From positions 2,046,001 to 2,110,000 of the forward strand of contig CM050655.1 of assembly GCA_027574665.1 (NCBI GenBank): a stretch of 64,000 nt of DNA, in the 5' to 3' direction. This stretch comes from Rhynochetos jubatus (Eukaryota; Chordata; Aves; Eurypygiformes; Rhynochetidae). Within the stretch, counting starts at the first letter, position 1. Every line of letters starts with the position of its first letter. The notes beneath the pieces were generated by a model that had not been told where the DNA came from, searched no databases, and worked only from the letters and a program-made list of their open reading frames with translations. Positions 23,248 to 35,800 of this stretch are shown here, piece after piece. Made by a program: the position numbers and the translations under genes.

Positions 23248-25070
23248 AGGGAATATCTTGATAAAACCAGAAATTAGTCCATGCTGGGGAGGAAGATGTT
23301 TCAGGTCAAGCAAAGTTGTAGCTACTTCTTACTTTCAATGCATAAGTGTTTTGATTATTGTAGCTAAACCCATGATGTGTTATGACATGGTTCAATCTAA
23401 TGGTGGGGTTTTTCTTTGTTTGTTTGTTCAGGGTTTTTTCTTATTGGTTGGTTGGTTGGTTTTCTTCCCCATGACTAGGCTTATGTCATGTAAAAAAAAC
23501 CAGTGGGGTTCGGAAAGGCATGCTGTGCAGGACTTGTGACCTGGTCCAGCGCTGTTGGTTCCTGCCAGTGGCAGGAGCTGCTGTGCAGATCATGAGCCGC
23601 TGTCTTGTCATTCCTGAGCTCTGGCTTTTTCAAGGTTTTGCAGGTGCTGCTGGCCCAGATGAGAACCAGCTGTTAAACAGGAAGGCCAATTTTCATGTAG
23701 ATGAGTGCAGGAATACTTTACAGTAACTAAAACAGGAGAATAAAGCATAGGAAACAGTCCCTTTCATGGTGTTATCTGAACCATTGTATCCTCTGGGCAT
23801 GTTGAGTAGTTGGACAGTCTTATTTTCCAGGACTATGGGTTGCAGAGGACAGTTGTCGCTTCCCTTGCTCCCTTGGAAGTATTTTGCAGAGTGCTTTCCA
23901 AGAAGCCCCTCATCATGTTGGTTTATGTCCGCCCTGTACTGTCGATGCTGCTCACCGAAGGCACTGCTCTTCCCTCTGCCATGCCCTGACCTTTCCATGG
24001 GCCATGCCATGCTGAGACTGGTGGCTCTTTATTCCCTAAGGTCTTTCTATAGCTTTCTCTGGGGTGTATGATCTTTTCCTGGTTGCCTGCCAGGGTGGGG
24101 TGCATGTTGGCATGAAGGGGGTGTCCTCTGTGTCCTTCCTGCAGGTACCAACAAAGACCAAATTCTGGAATATCTCAGGTGGTGATGAAGTCTTTCCATT
24201 TGGCATCCTGTAGCTTTTGTAGCTGTGCAGTAAAGGACCTAAGACCACGTCAGAGCTCTCCTAGAACCAAGTGGCTGGCAACAAAGTTGGATTTACTTGA
24301 AAATCCTTTGTTTTGTCCATCTTAAATTTGGATGCTCCTGAGTTTAGGAAATGCAGAGGCTGCCCTTTCTCTCGTTCCTCTGGCTTTCTACCTTTCCCCT
24401 GCTTCTGGGTTGCATGTCTTGGGATAGGAACCCCTCAGCCTCCTTGACGGTATTCTGCTTTGATGATACTACTTGGCAACCAGGTTTCAAAGTAATTTTG
24501 TTGTAGTAGACTTGGAGTTCTATTGAGCTTTTTTATTCTGGGGACAGTCTGGCAGAGGAGGTGGGGAGTGGGACCTCCTCCTGGCCATGGAGATGGGTTC
24601 AGCTTGGCTATGAAGTTCATCTGCCCTCTCTTTGCCATGGTATCACCAGCCCAAAGAAAGCCTTCATGGCTTTGCCATCTGTTTGTGCTAGGACAAGGTT
24701 TATACTGCCCATAATCTACTTCAGACCACAGCAAAATGAAACAGCAGTGGAGAGAACCAGCTCTCTTTCATACCAGTGATTGTGACGAAACAGTTTGTTG
24801 TGAGGAGATCCCATAATACCTACACTTGAGATTGTTGCCGTCTTCTGCCTTACACTTTTCCCCTCTCAAGTAGCTTTGGTACGTTTGCATTTTATGTGCT
24901 CTTGAATATATTAGAGTAATAGAAGCATCATTCACTTCCTGATCTATTCCTCTCCTTGTCCCTGTGAAATGAAGAAGAAAATAGTTTATATTCCCAGTAA
25001 CATTCACTCCCTGTTGCTGAATTTGTGACACTGTCTTACAAGGACCTGGTATTTTCACTCGAGGAAGGAA

Positions 25071-25300
25071 TGTGTGTCTGTTTCAATTCTCCTTCCACTG
25101 TGTAATTTCTGTTTTCTCATGTCCTGCACAACAGTCACGTCTCTCCTTTACTTCATCACTGTCTTTGCTTAAAAATAACAGCAACATCTCCTCTTTTAGC
25201 CTGGGTTTGATTATTTTCCCCCGTTTTTCCTTTCTTCTCAGCTAAACTCCCTGTTTGCTTTGTACTTTTCTGCTTGTCTTTCCTTTTAGTGCTTCTCTTG
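25071..25300 (+). repeat. Pyrimidine-rich tract
   Basis: About 230 bp dominated by T and C on the + strand, with repeated ttctcc, ctttcc and ttcttctcag strings. It includes several splice-acceptor-like polypyrimidine-AG sequences, but no open exon-like segment follows them. Low-complexity composition is the simplest reading. Confidence 0.5.
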
Positions 25301-27990
25301 TTTGTGCTTGTTGGTGGTCAGCAACTCTTGGACTGGTACTGGAATATTTCAGCATAGCAAGCAGATTTTTGCACCACTGCCATGAAAGTTACCCATTTCC
25401 TCTGTATTGCAAGACTGTCAGAAACACAGGCGCTTTGTTTTCAGCCCCACCCTCTCTAGGTGTGTCATGAAGTTGTAGTGCAGCACCCTGCCCTTTTGAG
25501 GTTATCTGTCTAGGTGCATCCTGTGCTCCCATCCACAGTTGTATTTTCTCCTCTTCACTTCCCATCCTGAATTTGACCTGCGTGTGGATTGCAACATTTA
25601 CCTATTGAAGCAATGCTTATAATTTCTCTGCTGTTCTATTGGAAGCCACCATATAATTTCACTTCCAGATGTCTTTGGTGACATCTGACTTTGACAGGCT
25701 GAAAGCCTCAGTGTCTTTAATATGGCTTATTTTTGGTGTTGAACACTTTGCCTTCAGATGCCGGCTGGGCTGGTTAAAAGTCACCAGGTTGTGATGGCCA
25801 GCGGTTTTGTATTTGAATGCGTTACGAGGATACTTTGATGTCTGAGCAAATCTTATTGGTATATCGTTCTGCACTGTAGTTAAAGCACTTCGTGATCAGT
25901 ATCTCTGTAGACTATTTTAATTTTATTCGTAATGAAAATAATGGAGGAGTTCTGGTAGTCTGGGATTAGAGCACGGCGGGAGAAATTTGAGTCTATTGGT
26001 ATTTCGGCCTTGACTATGCAAAAGTTTGACCAAAGAACATTGCACTGTTAAAAATTTCATCATGTTCATGTGGACTTGAATGCTAATAAGGAAATGGTAA
26101 ATGGCAAGATTCTAAAAGATAATGTCCCTGCCTAGTAACAGTAATTTGCTTTAGGGAAGAAGAAAAACAGCAGCATAGAAAATTGCATATTGGCTTTCAG
26201 CAGTGAAGGTTGCATGTGTTAAGAATTCTTCACACTGCACTTAACACATGCTGGGTGCTTATTTTAGGGGTGTTAAATGCCTTTAGCCTTAATTTTGATG
26301 TAAATACAAACCTTCCTTTGGAAATAACCATTAAAGGGCATTTCCCCCTGCTGTTTTGTTTTACAGAAGGACCTAACCATTTTCATAACACTAAGGAAAA
26401 TAATAATTCTGAAAGGAGATTGTACAAGAAAGGGCAAGCAGAAAGCCACAGAGATGTGAAGGAGAACTGATCCCTTTTTTACAGTGGCAAGATCCAGGTT
26501 TGCCCGTTGGCCAGTGGGAGCAATATGTATGGACAACATTTTATAGGTAGGGCTATGCTAGGGCTTGGAATGTTTATTTCAGGTTTACTTAAAGACTAAA
26601 TAAAGGAGGTTGAATAAGATTTGCATGTGCTGGCATGTTTATCCCCTTCATATCTGTTTAATTTGTATTGTCTAAAGACAAAAAGTCCTTTGTCTAGCCT
26701 TGTTTCTCTCTTCTGCCCTCCCTTTGGTGAAGGAAGAGGTACCTGGCACTAATTCCTGTTCCTTACCTTCTCTTTTCCCAAATGCAAGGGGAGGACAGTG
26801 CTGGCGTGACCCTACTAAAACTGTAGTGGTTGGGGCAAAAAATCCCTTTTTCCTTGCTTTCCATCCATAGTAACATTTCTGCCCTTACCTGTTTGCTGGG
26901 ACAGAGCTGATGGGATGGTTTTAAATCCAGAGTGCAAAATTTAGCTGAGCTAAGACACTGCACTCAGTGAGGACAAAATACAGAGGCTGATGTAATTTTA
27001 AATTTCAGGAACATTGTTTCAGATGATGTGATTAAGTGACACACTAAGTGTTTTTCAACACCAGGCACAGAGTCACAAGCCGCGCATGTGCTGTGTGGGA
27101 GCATCCAGGAGGGCTAATCCCTGTGGAAAGGGGGTGAATGATGAGTTATACCCCTGCAGGGATATACTTGTCTGGATTTAAAGTCTCCCTGGCTCAGTTT
27201 AGCATGACTCACCTGCAATGCCAGTGGAGCAAACCACATGAAAGCTGTGCTGTTCTCAAAGAGAGCCTGTGCAGATGCTCAAGGATAAATAACTATTCAA
27301 TATTAATCTGAATTAATATTTCCGAGCGTTGCCCTGTAGGAAACTGTAGCTGGGCTTTGAGGTGAAGGGTTTAAATCCCTCAGGACTGTACTTCTGCAGT
27401 GCGATTGCCGAGATAAGAGTACACTAGAAGAAAATATCAGCTGCATCACTGATACTTTTTGTTTCCCCCTTTAACTGGTCTGTCTCATTCAGCCAGAACT
27501 CACTTTAATTTACCGAGCAAAGTATTTCAGACCATAATTTCTGTGTAGGGATCAGAGGCTGGGGAGATTTTTTTCTGGAGTCAGGGCAGTCAGGATGAGT
27601 GGAAGAGCTTTTATATTCCTAGGGAGGCTGGGGCTCCGGAGCTCACCAGAGTTCAGCTGCGGGCTAGTATTGTCAGACTTTATGGTACTGGTTATATTTC
27701 CTGACTGGCTCTTTGTGCCTCAAATCTGATACCATGGGATAGGAGAGTGCTGGGGGTTGGCCACGATCCTTCAAAAGCAAGCAGATATTTTTTGCTTCGT
27801 GGCCATGCTGTTTCATTTAAGTCCTTTGTAGCAGCCTCCTGGCACAGATGTTACATGAATTTTAGTGAATTGCATTAATCCAGAGCTGTGCCGAAAACTA
27901 GTATATAGAGATGGTAGGTATGGCATAGAGAGATCAACCAGTGAGGAAAGTTTTATGACACCTTGGCCTCAAAACTTCTGAATGCTTAGT

Positions 27991-28024
27991 GTATACATGT
28001 GTGCTTGCATGCACACACGTATAC
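27991..28024. repeat. 34-bp near-perfect palindrome
   Basis: The left arm gtatacatgtgtgcttg and the right arm catgcacacacgtatac are complementary at 15 of 17 positions with no spacer. The arms are alternating purine-pyrimidine (GT/AC) rich, so the site could extrude a cruciform or adopt left-handed DNA. It may have arisen from a short CA/TG microsatellite. No flanking element is recognised. Confidence 0.85.
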
Positions 28025-30463
28025 ATACCCCCAAAGAAACCCTTCAGTGCTCTTGTCTGAGCAGAATAAATGAGTTTGCTGTGTTTCCAGCTCCCTGCTC
28101 AGGGGTGTGTTTTGGCTGCTCCGTCAGGCAGACGGACTGATGGCACTGCTTGAAGCTCTGCCGTTACTTTTGGGTGGCACTTACTGATGGGAGCATGCTG
28201 CTTTCACTGGAAACCATAACAGAAATATTTTTCCCTGGTGCTGCTACTGTTGGTAAGGTGACATGTTTTTGATTCCAGTCTGGGTCTAATTTAGATGCCA
28301 CTTGCTGTAACTGTAAGGCGTCATCTGTTAATAGGCACTTCAGCACCCTTTTGCCTGCGTGCTTTTGGCCTCTCCATGGTGGGATGAAGATGTTGATATC
28401 ATCTGTCAGTGTGCCAGCTACTCTGTCACTCATTTGTGTTGCTCTGCTGGGTGGAGGAAACAGCTTTCCTGTATCATGGGAAGTCCACGTTCGGCAACGG
28501 GAGGAAGGAGAAGCTCATCTAAACACCTGGTTTTCTGTGGCCTGGGTTTTTTTTTGCATGGGCTCTCAGAATAAACATTCACTGGGGAGTAATGATAGTG
28601 ACTGCTGTTATAAAACATTTATTTTTGTCTTTCCCTTCATGCGGCCTCACCTTCGAAGAGAAACAAGCCTGATGTTATTCCTCTTGTCCCTTTGTCATCA
28701 TGTTATGGTTTGGCTTTCTCACTCTTTCAGACTGCTCTGCTGCCCACCCTCTCTTCAAATATGATTTACGTACATACACAAGCTATACACTGCAGTGTTT
28801 GTGTGCATCCATACACCGATTTAGCTTCAAATGTCCTTGTCTGCTCCTCTCGTGCAGAAATTCTTGTGTTGTTTATGAATCTTGTTCACTGATACCACCG
28901 CCCATGAGTTATACCATGGCAGATGTGGTGGGAGGTGGGTGTTAGCCCCCCTACAATCCTTACATCACACTGAACCTGGGATTTCTCCAGAAAGTCTCGT
29001 CTTTCCTGGGGAACATCCACTCTTTTTCAAGTGTGTATACAACGCTGCAAGTGACAAATACCATATGACATTGCCAGGCAAAAATGGAGATGTTCCAAGG
29101 AAAACACGCTTTAATCTGCCATGTTAGAGCTGCAAATTCACAGACGGGCAAAATCTTCGTTATTTCACTGTGGGCTGCCTGTCCACCCCAGAGCAACGTT
29201 GCTGTGCTGTCTGAATTGTCCTGGGATAGACCTTTACTGAGGAAGTCTGTCAGTCACTGGGACTATACCACTAGGTTTGGTAGTGAGGACAGTCCTAGTT
29301 TGATGTTTGGTTGTAGTCTGTGTGTCCAAGTTTAGGGGTATGTGTACACTGGCATACATCTGTTCCTACAGAAACCCAGAGAGGGCTCCTGAAGCTCTTA
29401 CCCCTTCTTCTTGCTCCAGGAGGTCCTGGGAAGGATGAGTAGCTTCAGCTGCCTGGGCTTTGCTCTAGTGAGGGGTATATTTAATGCAGTTGTTGACAGA
29501 AGTGGCTTTCTTTCCTCCCGCTAGGACTTAAGCCTCCTAACAATGTCCCCATACAGTGACATGTCAGGGCCCACTGCCAGGCTCCTCCTTACACATGCAG
29601 TGGTTTCTCTCCAGCCCTCTCTGCTAGAAGCACCTGTTGGGTGGGCTCTGGCATGAAATATTAATATTGTAGTGTATTTTGATTAGCTCTGCTGCTGTGG
29701 AGTTGCTTGAAAATTGCGTTAGAGAAATGAAGAAGCTGCATAAACACGTTCTGTATCCTAGATATAGTGTTGTTTTACACGAACCGTTCTCAGTTTTGGA
29801 GGCCGCTTGCTTAATTTTTGAAAAGGCAAACATGACTTTGCAAAGTTCATCTTTGCTGACGTGTTCCCATTTGTTTTCCAGCATCCTATAGTCCTTCCCC
29901 ATTCCTTTCCCTGTTTCCCAAGGGAAGTCTGTGGGTGAGTACCCCTTTGCACGTATATCCACATCAGGCAGATAACAACAGAACTCTGGTTTTGGGATGT
30001 TTACTTCCAGCTGTATTAAATACATTTATTCACCAAGGAAATTAAATAAGCCAGTCCTTAGCCATAGAAAGGTATCTAAATATACAATGCATCCCCAGGG
30101 AGAAAGTAATCACATCTCCTGCCTGTACAATAATCAAGTGTTCACACAGAAATATATCACTTTAGCAAGTCTGTCTGTGCTGTGCCAAGCAGTAGCACAG
30201 TAATGTATATTTGAGGCAGATTAAAAAAGAAAAAAATTAAGCTCTTTGTATGAACTAGTGAAGTGTTTATTTCACAGAAATCCAGAGGAAGCCTTCAGAA
30301 ACGTTGATCTTACTTTGGCACCAAATTTTCTGGTTGTGAATAGAAACAAGAACATTTTGTTCCTTAAGAAAACAAAACAAAACCCTCCAGTAAGAAGTTG
30401 ATTTTTTAAAATAGTAGAACACAGTAGTCCTTTCTGCAGCTTTGCACACAGTCATGTGATGCC

Positions 30464-30477
30464 TTTTTTTTTTTTTT
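30464..30477. repeat. T14 homopolymer
   Basis: Fourteen T residues followed by aaagaaggg. Similar runs occur at 37072-37085 (T14) and 41571-41582 (T12). No retroposed gene body is recognisable next to any of them. Confidence 0.9.
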
Positions 30478-32013
30478 AAAGAAGGGTAAAGCAATGTTTT
30501 CATGGCTTTGTTGGCCTCCCTGGTAAAGCCCCTTCAGTGGGTCATGTATGATTAGCTGTACTTGTGTTCACACCAGCTCTGTGTGCAAGGGCAAAGTTTG
30601 TGTTCCTTGTTATTATAATACTGTTTTTGTCCATTTAAATGTCGTAACATGAGAAACACGGCTTTTTGGAAAGGATGATGAAATAAGAGCTAGCAAAGTG
30701 ACTTTGCTTAAGCAACAGCTGAGCAGGAGTTTAGGTGCTGTATTTGCCATCAGCGAGCATTGCCAGGTTTGCAGAGTGAGCACCGTGCCTTCAGGCTTTC
30801 CTGACATCACATTTTCAGAGGTGATAAGTGGTTTATAGTTGTAGATGGCACATCTCAGAGGACCTAGGAGCCTTTTTCCCACCAGATTTTTTTAAACCAT
30901 CTGGATTTCTAGTTCAGGTTCATTTTGCAGCTCAAGACAACTCAGCTTCTAGTATGCTTGAGGAAGGTGAACCTAAAAGAGATTAAACACCAAGGTCAAA
31001 TATATATTAATTTTCCCCAGGTTCTGGTGGAAAAAAACCCATTTTCCTTCCCTTTTCTCCTTGGAGGAGGGTGGAAACCAGGTTGCATCATGCAGAGGCC
31101 GGTTGCTTTTTGCTGTTGCTCAAAGGAGAGAAGGGTCCCGGTGAAGGGAGAGTGATCTTGTCCCTGAACTGTTGGGTTGAGGCTCCAGGGAGACAGGGGT
31201 CTCTTTCTGTTGGGGCCATCTCATGTGTCCCTACGCTTCATGCTTGCTCAGTCTTCATCTTCTTCCTCCAAAGGTGGTCCAGGTGAGCAGAGGGAGGGGA
31301 GAAGCTGATGTTGCAGAGAAAATGAAAAATGCAGTCTCCTGGTGCTCCTCATAACATCTGCACCTGACTGTACTTCTCCCTTCTGTTGTTTGCACTGTTT
31401 ACTGACTGCCCTATGATTTCCCCCTGGACTTGCCATACCCTTTCAGATCTGTCAACTTGATGCTTTAAATTCAAGGGATTCAAAGGCAGCAGGCTTTGCT
31501 TCGTCCGTACTGTCAAAAAGAGAGGCTATCATCGCAGACATTTCCTTGTGATGTTTAATCTTCATGAACGTACTTCTATTTAATTCATCTCCATTTTGTT
31601 TTTTGTAATATCTTTATGCTGATGTGCCTACGCTTGAGGAAGCTGCTGTCATCTCAACATGTCTGTCCTACCACGGTCAATAATGTTCCTCTCAATCTGC
31701 ATGCGCGGGATGTGTGCAGTCATCCTGGTCCTTGAACATAAGGCAACGAGATAGCTAAAGCGACATGCTTCATTAGCAGCTGGTATTTGTTGATCCCTCT
31801 TAAACCGTTCTCTATAGAGTTTTTTCACTGTTTTGTTTTTGTCAGCAAAAAAGGCACAGGGAGAAAAATCTTTTACTTTGCTAGTTCCCGCTGATTTGTT
31901 TCTGTTCCATTTAATTAGTTGGGCAAGTGTGCAGGTTTTGGAAAATCACCTGTAAAGCAGATTGTGGCTCTCTTTTGGCCATGGTGAACCCTCTGAGAAG
32001 ATGTATCATCAAA

Positions 32014-32053
32014 ATTTGCATTACCATCCATTTGCATTACCATCCATTTGCAT
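32014..32053 (+). repeat. 16-bp tandem array carrying three ATTTGCAT octamers
   Basis: ATTTGCAT occurs at 32014-32021, 32030-32037 and 32046-32053, exactly 16 bp apart. The two intervals are identical (taccatcc between octamers). ATTTGCAT is the consensus octamer bound by POU-family (Oct) factors, so three phased sites could act as a regulatory element. They could equally be a chance by-product of a 16-bp tandem duplication. The array lies about 110 bp upstream of a CR1 insertion. Confidence 0.9.
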
Positions 32054-32160
32054 TGGATGTGTTAGAGTCCTCCAGATCATCATCTTTACCTGATAGGATC
32101 TCACTATACGTTACTCAGGACTATGCCCCTCATGGTGCTCTCCCCCCTCATTCAAATTTT

Positions 32161-32822
32161 CACGCTGGAGGGAAGGGATGCCATCCAGAGGGACCTTGAC
32201 GGACTGGAGAGGTGGGACTGTGCCAACCTCATGGAGTTCAACAAGGCCAAGTACAAGGCCCTCACCTGGGTCAGGGCAACCCCAAATACAAGGACAGACT
32301 GGGTGGAGAATGGATCGAGAGCAGCCCTGAGGAGAAGGACTTGGGGGTACTGGTGGATGGGAAGCTGAACATGAGCTGGCCGTGTGCACTGCCGCCCAGA
32401 AAGCCCGTCATATCCTGGACTGTATCAGGAGGAGTGTGGCCAGCACGTCGAGGGAGGTGATTCTACTCCTCTACTCTGTTCTCGTGACACCCCACCTGGA
32501 GTACCATGTCCAGCTGTGGAGCCCTCAGCATAAGAAGGACAATGACTTGTTGGAGCGAGTCCAGAGGAGGCCACAGAGATGATCAGAGGGCTGGAGCACC
32601 TCTGCTATGAAGAAAGGCTGAGAGAGTTGGGCTTGTTCAGCCTGGAGAAAAGAAGGCTTTGGGGATGCCCCATCCCTGGAAGTGTTCAAGGCCAGGCTGG
32701 ATGAGGCTTGGAGCAACCTGGTCTAGTGGAGGGTGTCCCTGCCCTTGGCAGGGGGTTTGGGACTAGGTGATCTTTAAGGTCCATTCCAACCCAAACCATT
32801 CTGTGATTCTATGATTCTATGA
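32161..32822 (+). mobile_element. CR1 LINE, 5'-truncated and internally deleted, with intact 3' tail
   Basis: Begins inside ORF2 (cacgctggagggaagggatg; translated [19 protein letters not shown]) and runs through the C-terminal region (LVTPHLEYHVQLWSPQHKKD, LERVQRR). At about 32661 it jumps from 'aaggctttggg' directly to 'gatgccccatccctgg'. Compared with the copy at 59 kb, about 200 bp are missing (matching 59260-59459). The 3' tail is complete: ttccaacccaaaccattctg and three octamers (attctgtg attctatg attctatg). Several frameshifts are present, so it is inactive. It is the same 3' subfamily type as the 47.7 and 58.8 kb copies. Confidence 0.95.
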
Positions 32823-35800
32823 CTAGGGATGTCCTCCTGGCTGTAAATGTCTCTGTATGTATCTACCTCTCCTGAATTCTCCCCCTTCCCTAAAAAGTTT
32901 GAATGTCATTGAAAGAGAGTGACCAAAATGTGCAGTGTTATCCTCTCTTGTCTCTCTCCATCCCCTGTGGTTGCAGGGACATACTGAGAGGGTGCCTGCT
33001 TTCAGGTGCAGGAATTCAGTGTAAAACAAGATATAAAAAGGACAAATTTGTGTCGTACTCTTGTATAAAGTGCTGTTTCTGTAACAAAAATTACAGCTTT
33101 TACTCTAACTACCCTCATTTTTCAAGTAGTCTTGAGCATGTGGGTCACAAGAGTGGCAGAAATCTGTTCTTATATCACTCTTTCAGATCACCTAGGTCGC
33201 ATAGAGAAAACCACTTTTCCATTTCTGCTTTTTTGCTTTTGTTTTTAAATATTTCAGACAGGAATATTACATCCCTAGCTTCCTGTCTGAAGGTAAGAAA
33301 AATCAACCTGAAGAGACCCATGAGGAGAATACACTTTTTATTCTGTAAAACATCTTTGTGGCTTTGCCATTCTCCTTTTGAAAGCTGAATAGGTGACATG
33401 TCCGGGGCTGCTAATGGCCATCCAGACAAAGCCTGCGGCTGAAGCCAGAGAAATTATCGCTTTTGTCCAGGGGATGCAGGAGCTGAGTATCTGCGAAGGT
33501 GTGCGAGATCATGGGCCAGTTTCTGAGAGCAATCATTTGCCACGGATCCCTGAAATCTAAGGAATCGCCCCCATTTCTATCAGGCGAAGACCATGCTGTC
33601 ATCGCTGTGAGCTAGTGGAAGGGTTGCCTGCTTTTTGTGTGTTGCTTTTTCACATGCCTAAGACTGATATTTTTCAAAGGAAACATCAAGTGAAAAGTAG
33701 GAGAGCTGAGCATTCGAATAAAGTAGTCTTGAAGTTAAGGCTTGTGTGCTACTTTTCCTGCTACCTCTGTTGATGTTTAGTTTTATGGATTATTTCTGTA
33801 CTTGATGTTCAGATTTCTTTATTTAAAATAAAAAAATATCGCATTCTAAACTTCAAATATACGTGCCAGGCAGGCATTGGCGTGTGTTTTTAGAAGAAGT
33901 AGGTGGTAGATGAATTTGGATGTGATGTGCGTAAAAAGAAAGGACAGGCTGGATTAAAAATTAATCCTGCATATGTCATTTATTAAGGAGCTGAATCAGC
34001 AGTGTCTGTATGCAATATACTCTTTAGTAGTATTTTGACTATAGATTTGTTTGAAACCATGTATACTTCTGCAGAATACCCAGGAAGAGCACCTCCAAGG
34101 TGAAATTATTGTAGTTATTTACACATTAACTACCTAATGCAACCACGTAGTTATTTGATCCTTTTGTCAAAGGAAAATGTTCTTTGTGAATTCATCTGGA
34201 GGTGGAAACATATGGCATTTTCTATTCATTAGAGATAAATGGATCATCCTCTTATTTCTACATGAGCTTTTGTCATAGGCGCTGTGTAGCCCAGAAAAAA
34301 ACAAACCCAGCCAGCTCAGATCCCTTTATTTTATAGAACTGATTTCCTGAAGTGTCAGTGCAGAAGTTTTTTTTTTTTCTGCTTTCATCTGTGGTAGCTA
34401 AACCTTTGTCATCTTTTCTGTTTGTCTGGAAATGAGAATAACACTTTTTTGAAACTGTCTGAATTTCTTTCTCTGCACTTGTAGACAAAGAACCAAGAAA
34501 AGGCCAGATCTCTGCAAGAATTCAGTCTGAAAAATAGCTACAGTACATGAAGTGTTCCAAGATCATCACCTCCCCATATCTATAAATAATAAACAACCAG
34601 AGAAGAGATGTTTCTGTAGGGTCCCTAAGTATCTCTAGCAAAGTTCCTGCCAATTTTTCTAATATAATGCATCTTCTTTTCTAGTTTTAAATAAAGAAAT
34701 ACGTTTTACTTGCATCTTGGCAAGTTTAGTGCCAAAACTCTACAAAAATGGGAAGAGAAACATGATCACAGCTTTCAGTTTGTTGTAGGTTCTTAATTCA
34801 CATTAAGGGATTCCATTGAATGTGTGTTACGAGTAGAGACATCCAAGATGACTCATGTTTTTGATTCAATTAACATACAATGAAGGCTGTTAAAGATTTT
34901 CTAATGGATATATTGCAAAAAATACACAAATACCTATCTGGCTTTTAACTGCATAATTGTAACATGACTAGGTGAAGTTGAGAAATTCAAGGTGTTTTCA
35001 GTGCTCAAATTGAGAGTGAAACATCTCTCTTTTATGGGCATGAGCCGGATGAAAAAGTAACTATCAGAAGGCCAGAAATACCATCTAGATACCATGGGGA
35101 GGAAGCTGATCTTGGCTGTATCCAGAGAATGGAAGGTTGTAGTTGGTTATCGATAGCCAGAGATGCTGCTGATGTGGTTGCTTTTGTCAGCCTTCCAAAT
35201 GCTCTTCACTGTGTACTATTTTCATCCTACTAAGTGATGTGCCCTTATTCCAAGGGGGCTCCATGTTCTGTTTCTGTGGAGGAGCGGGCATGCAGTCCCG
35301 CTGCCTGCTGCTTGCACCCCGAAACACGTATGGCTCATAGGGGTTGAGATAACCGGTGACATGCCATTTGTTTGCCAAAGGAATTCTGGTAGATCCTTGT
35401 GGCCGTGGTGCAGGAAGGGGTTGGAGTGTACCGAGGGTGCTCGAAGCAGGTCAGCACGGGATTTTAAACCTTTCTCTGTGTATGGCTTGCCCAGAGACTG
35501 CTGCGATGATTGACTTACGTGCTTGCCTTGAAAACCATGAGCCCCACAGTATCACTTTACTGTTATTTTGACATGTTTGATTAGCGGATTTTTTTTTTAG
35601 TACTAAGTGGCTGCTAGAAAAATATCCTATGAATGCCAAAAAATGGCTTCCGCTGGATGTTCTGGGTAAGCCAGATGTGTCCTGGTGTAGCTGTTTCCAA
35701 ATCACGTACATCCCATTTACCCTTTTGTGATCTTGGAGAGAAAAAGTCATTGGAGTGAATTTGCCTCCCACAGAAACCAGCTTTTGGTATTTTGGTTCCC

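Larger units (their letters stand above)
20301..32160. other. Unique non-coding stretch, no gene recognised
   Basis: No gene seen. The longest open frames are 137 codons (28351-28764, +) and 133 codons (29624-30025, -), with no domain and antisense frames overlapping. A CpG-containing GC-rich patch at about 20390-20520 is too short for a CpG island. AT-rich DNA at 22000-22760 is very poor in open frames. Simple repeats at 23.2 and 23.4 kb, a pyrimidine tract at 25.1 kb, a palindrome at 28.0 kb and an octamer array at 32.0 kb are listed separately. Confidence 0.55.

Noticed and set aside
28351..28764. 137-codon open frame on the plus strand with a hydrophobic centre
   Set aside because: Overlapping frames on both strands, no domain, no supporting splice or promoter context.
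30464..30477. Poly-T run as the tail of a minus-strand processed pseudogene
   Set aside because: No recognisable gene body or target duplication on the adjoining side.
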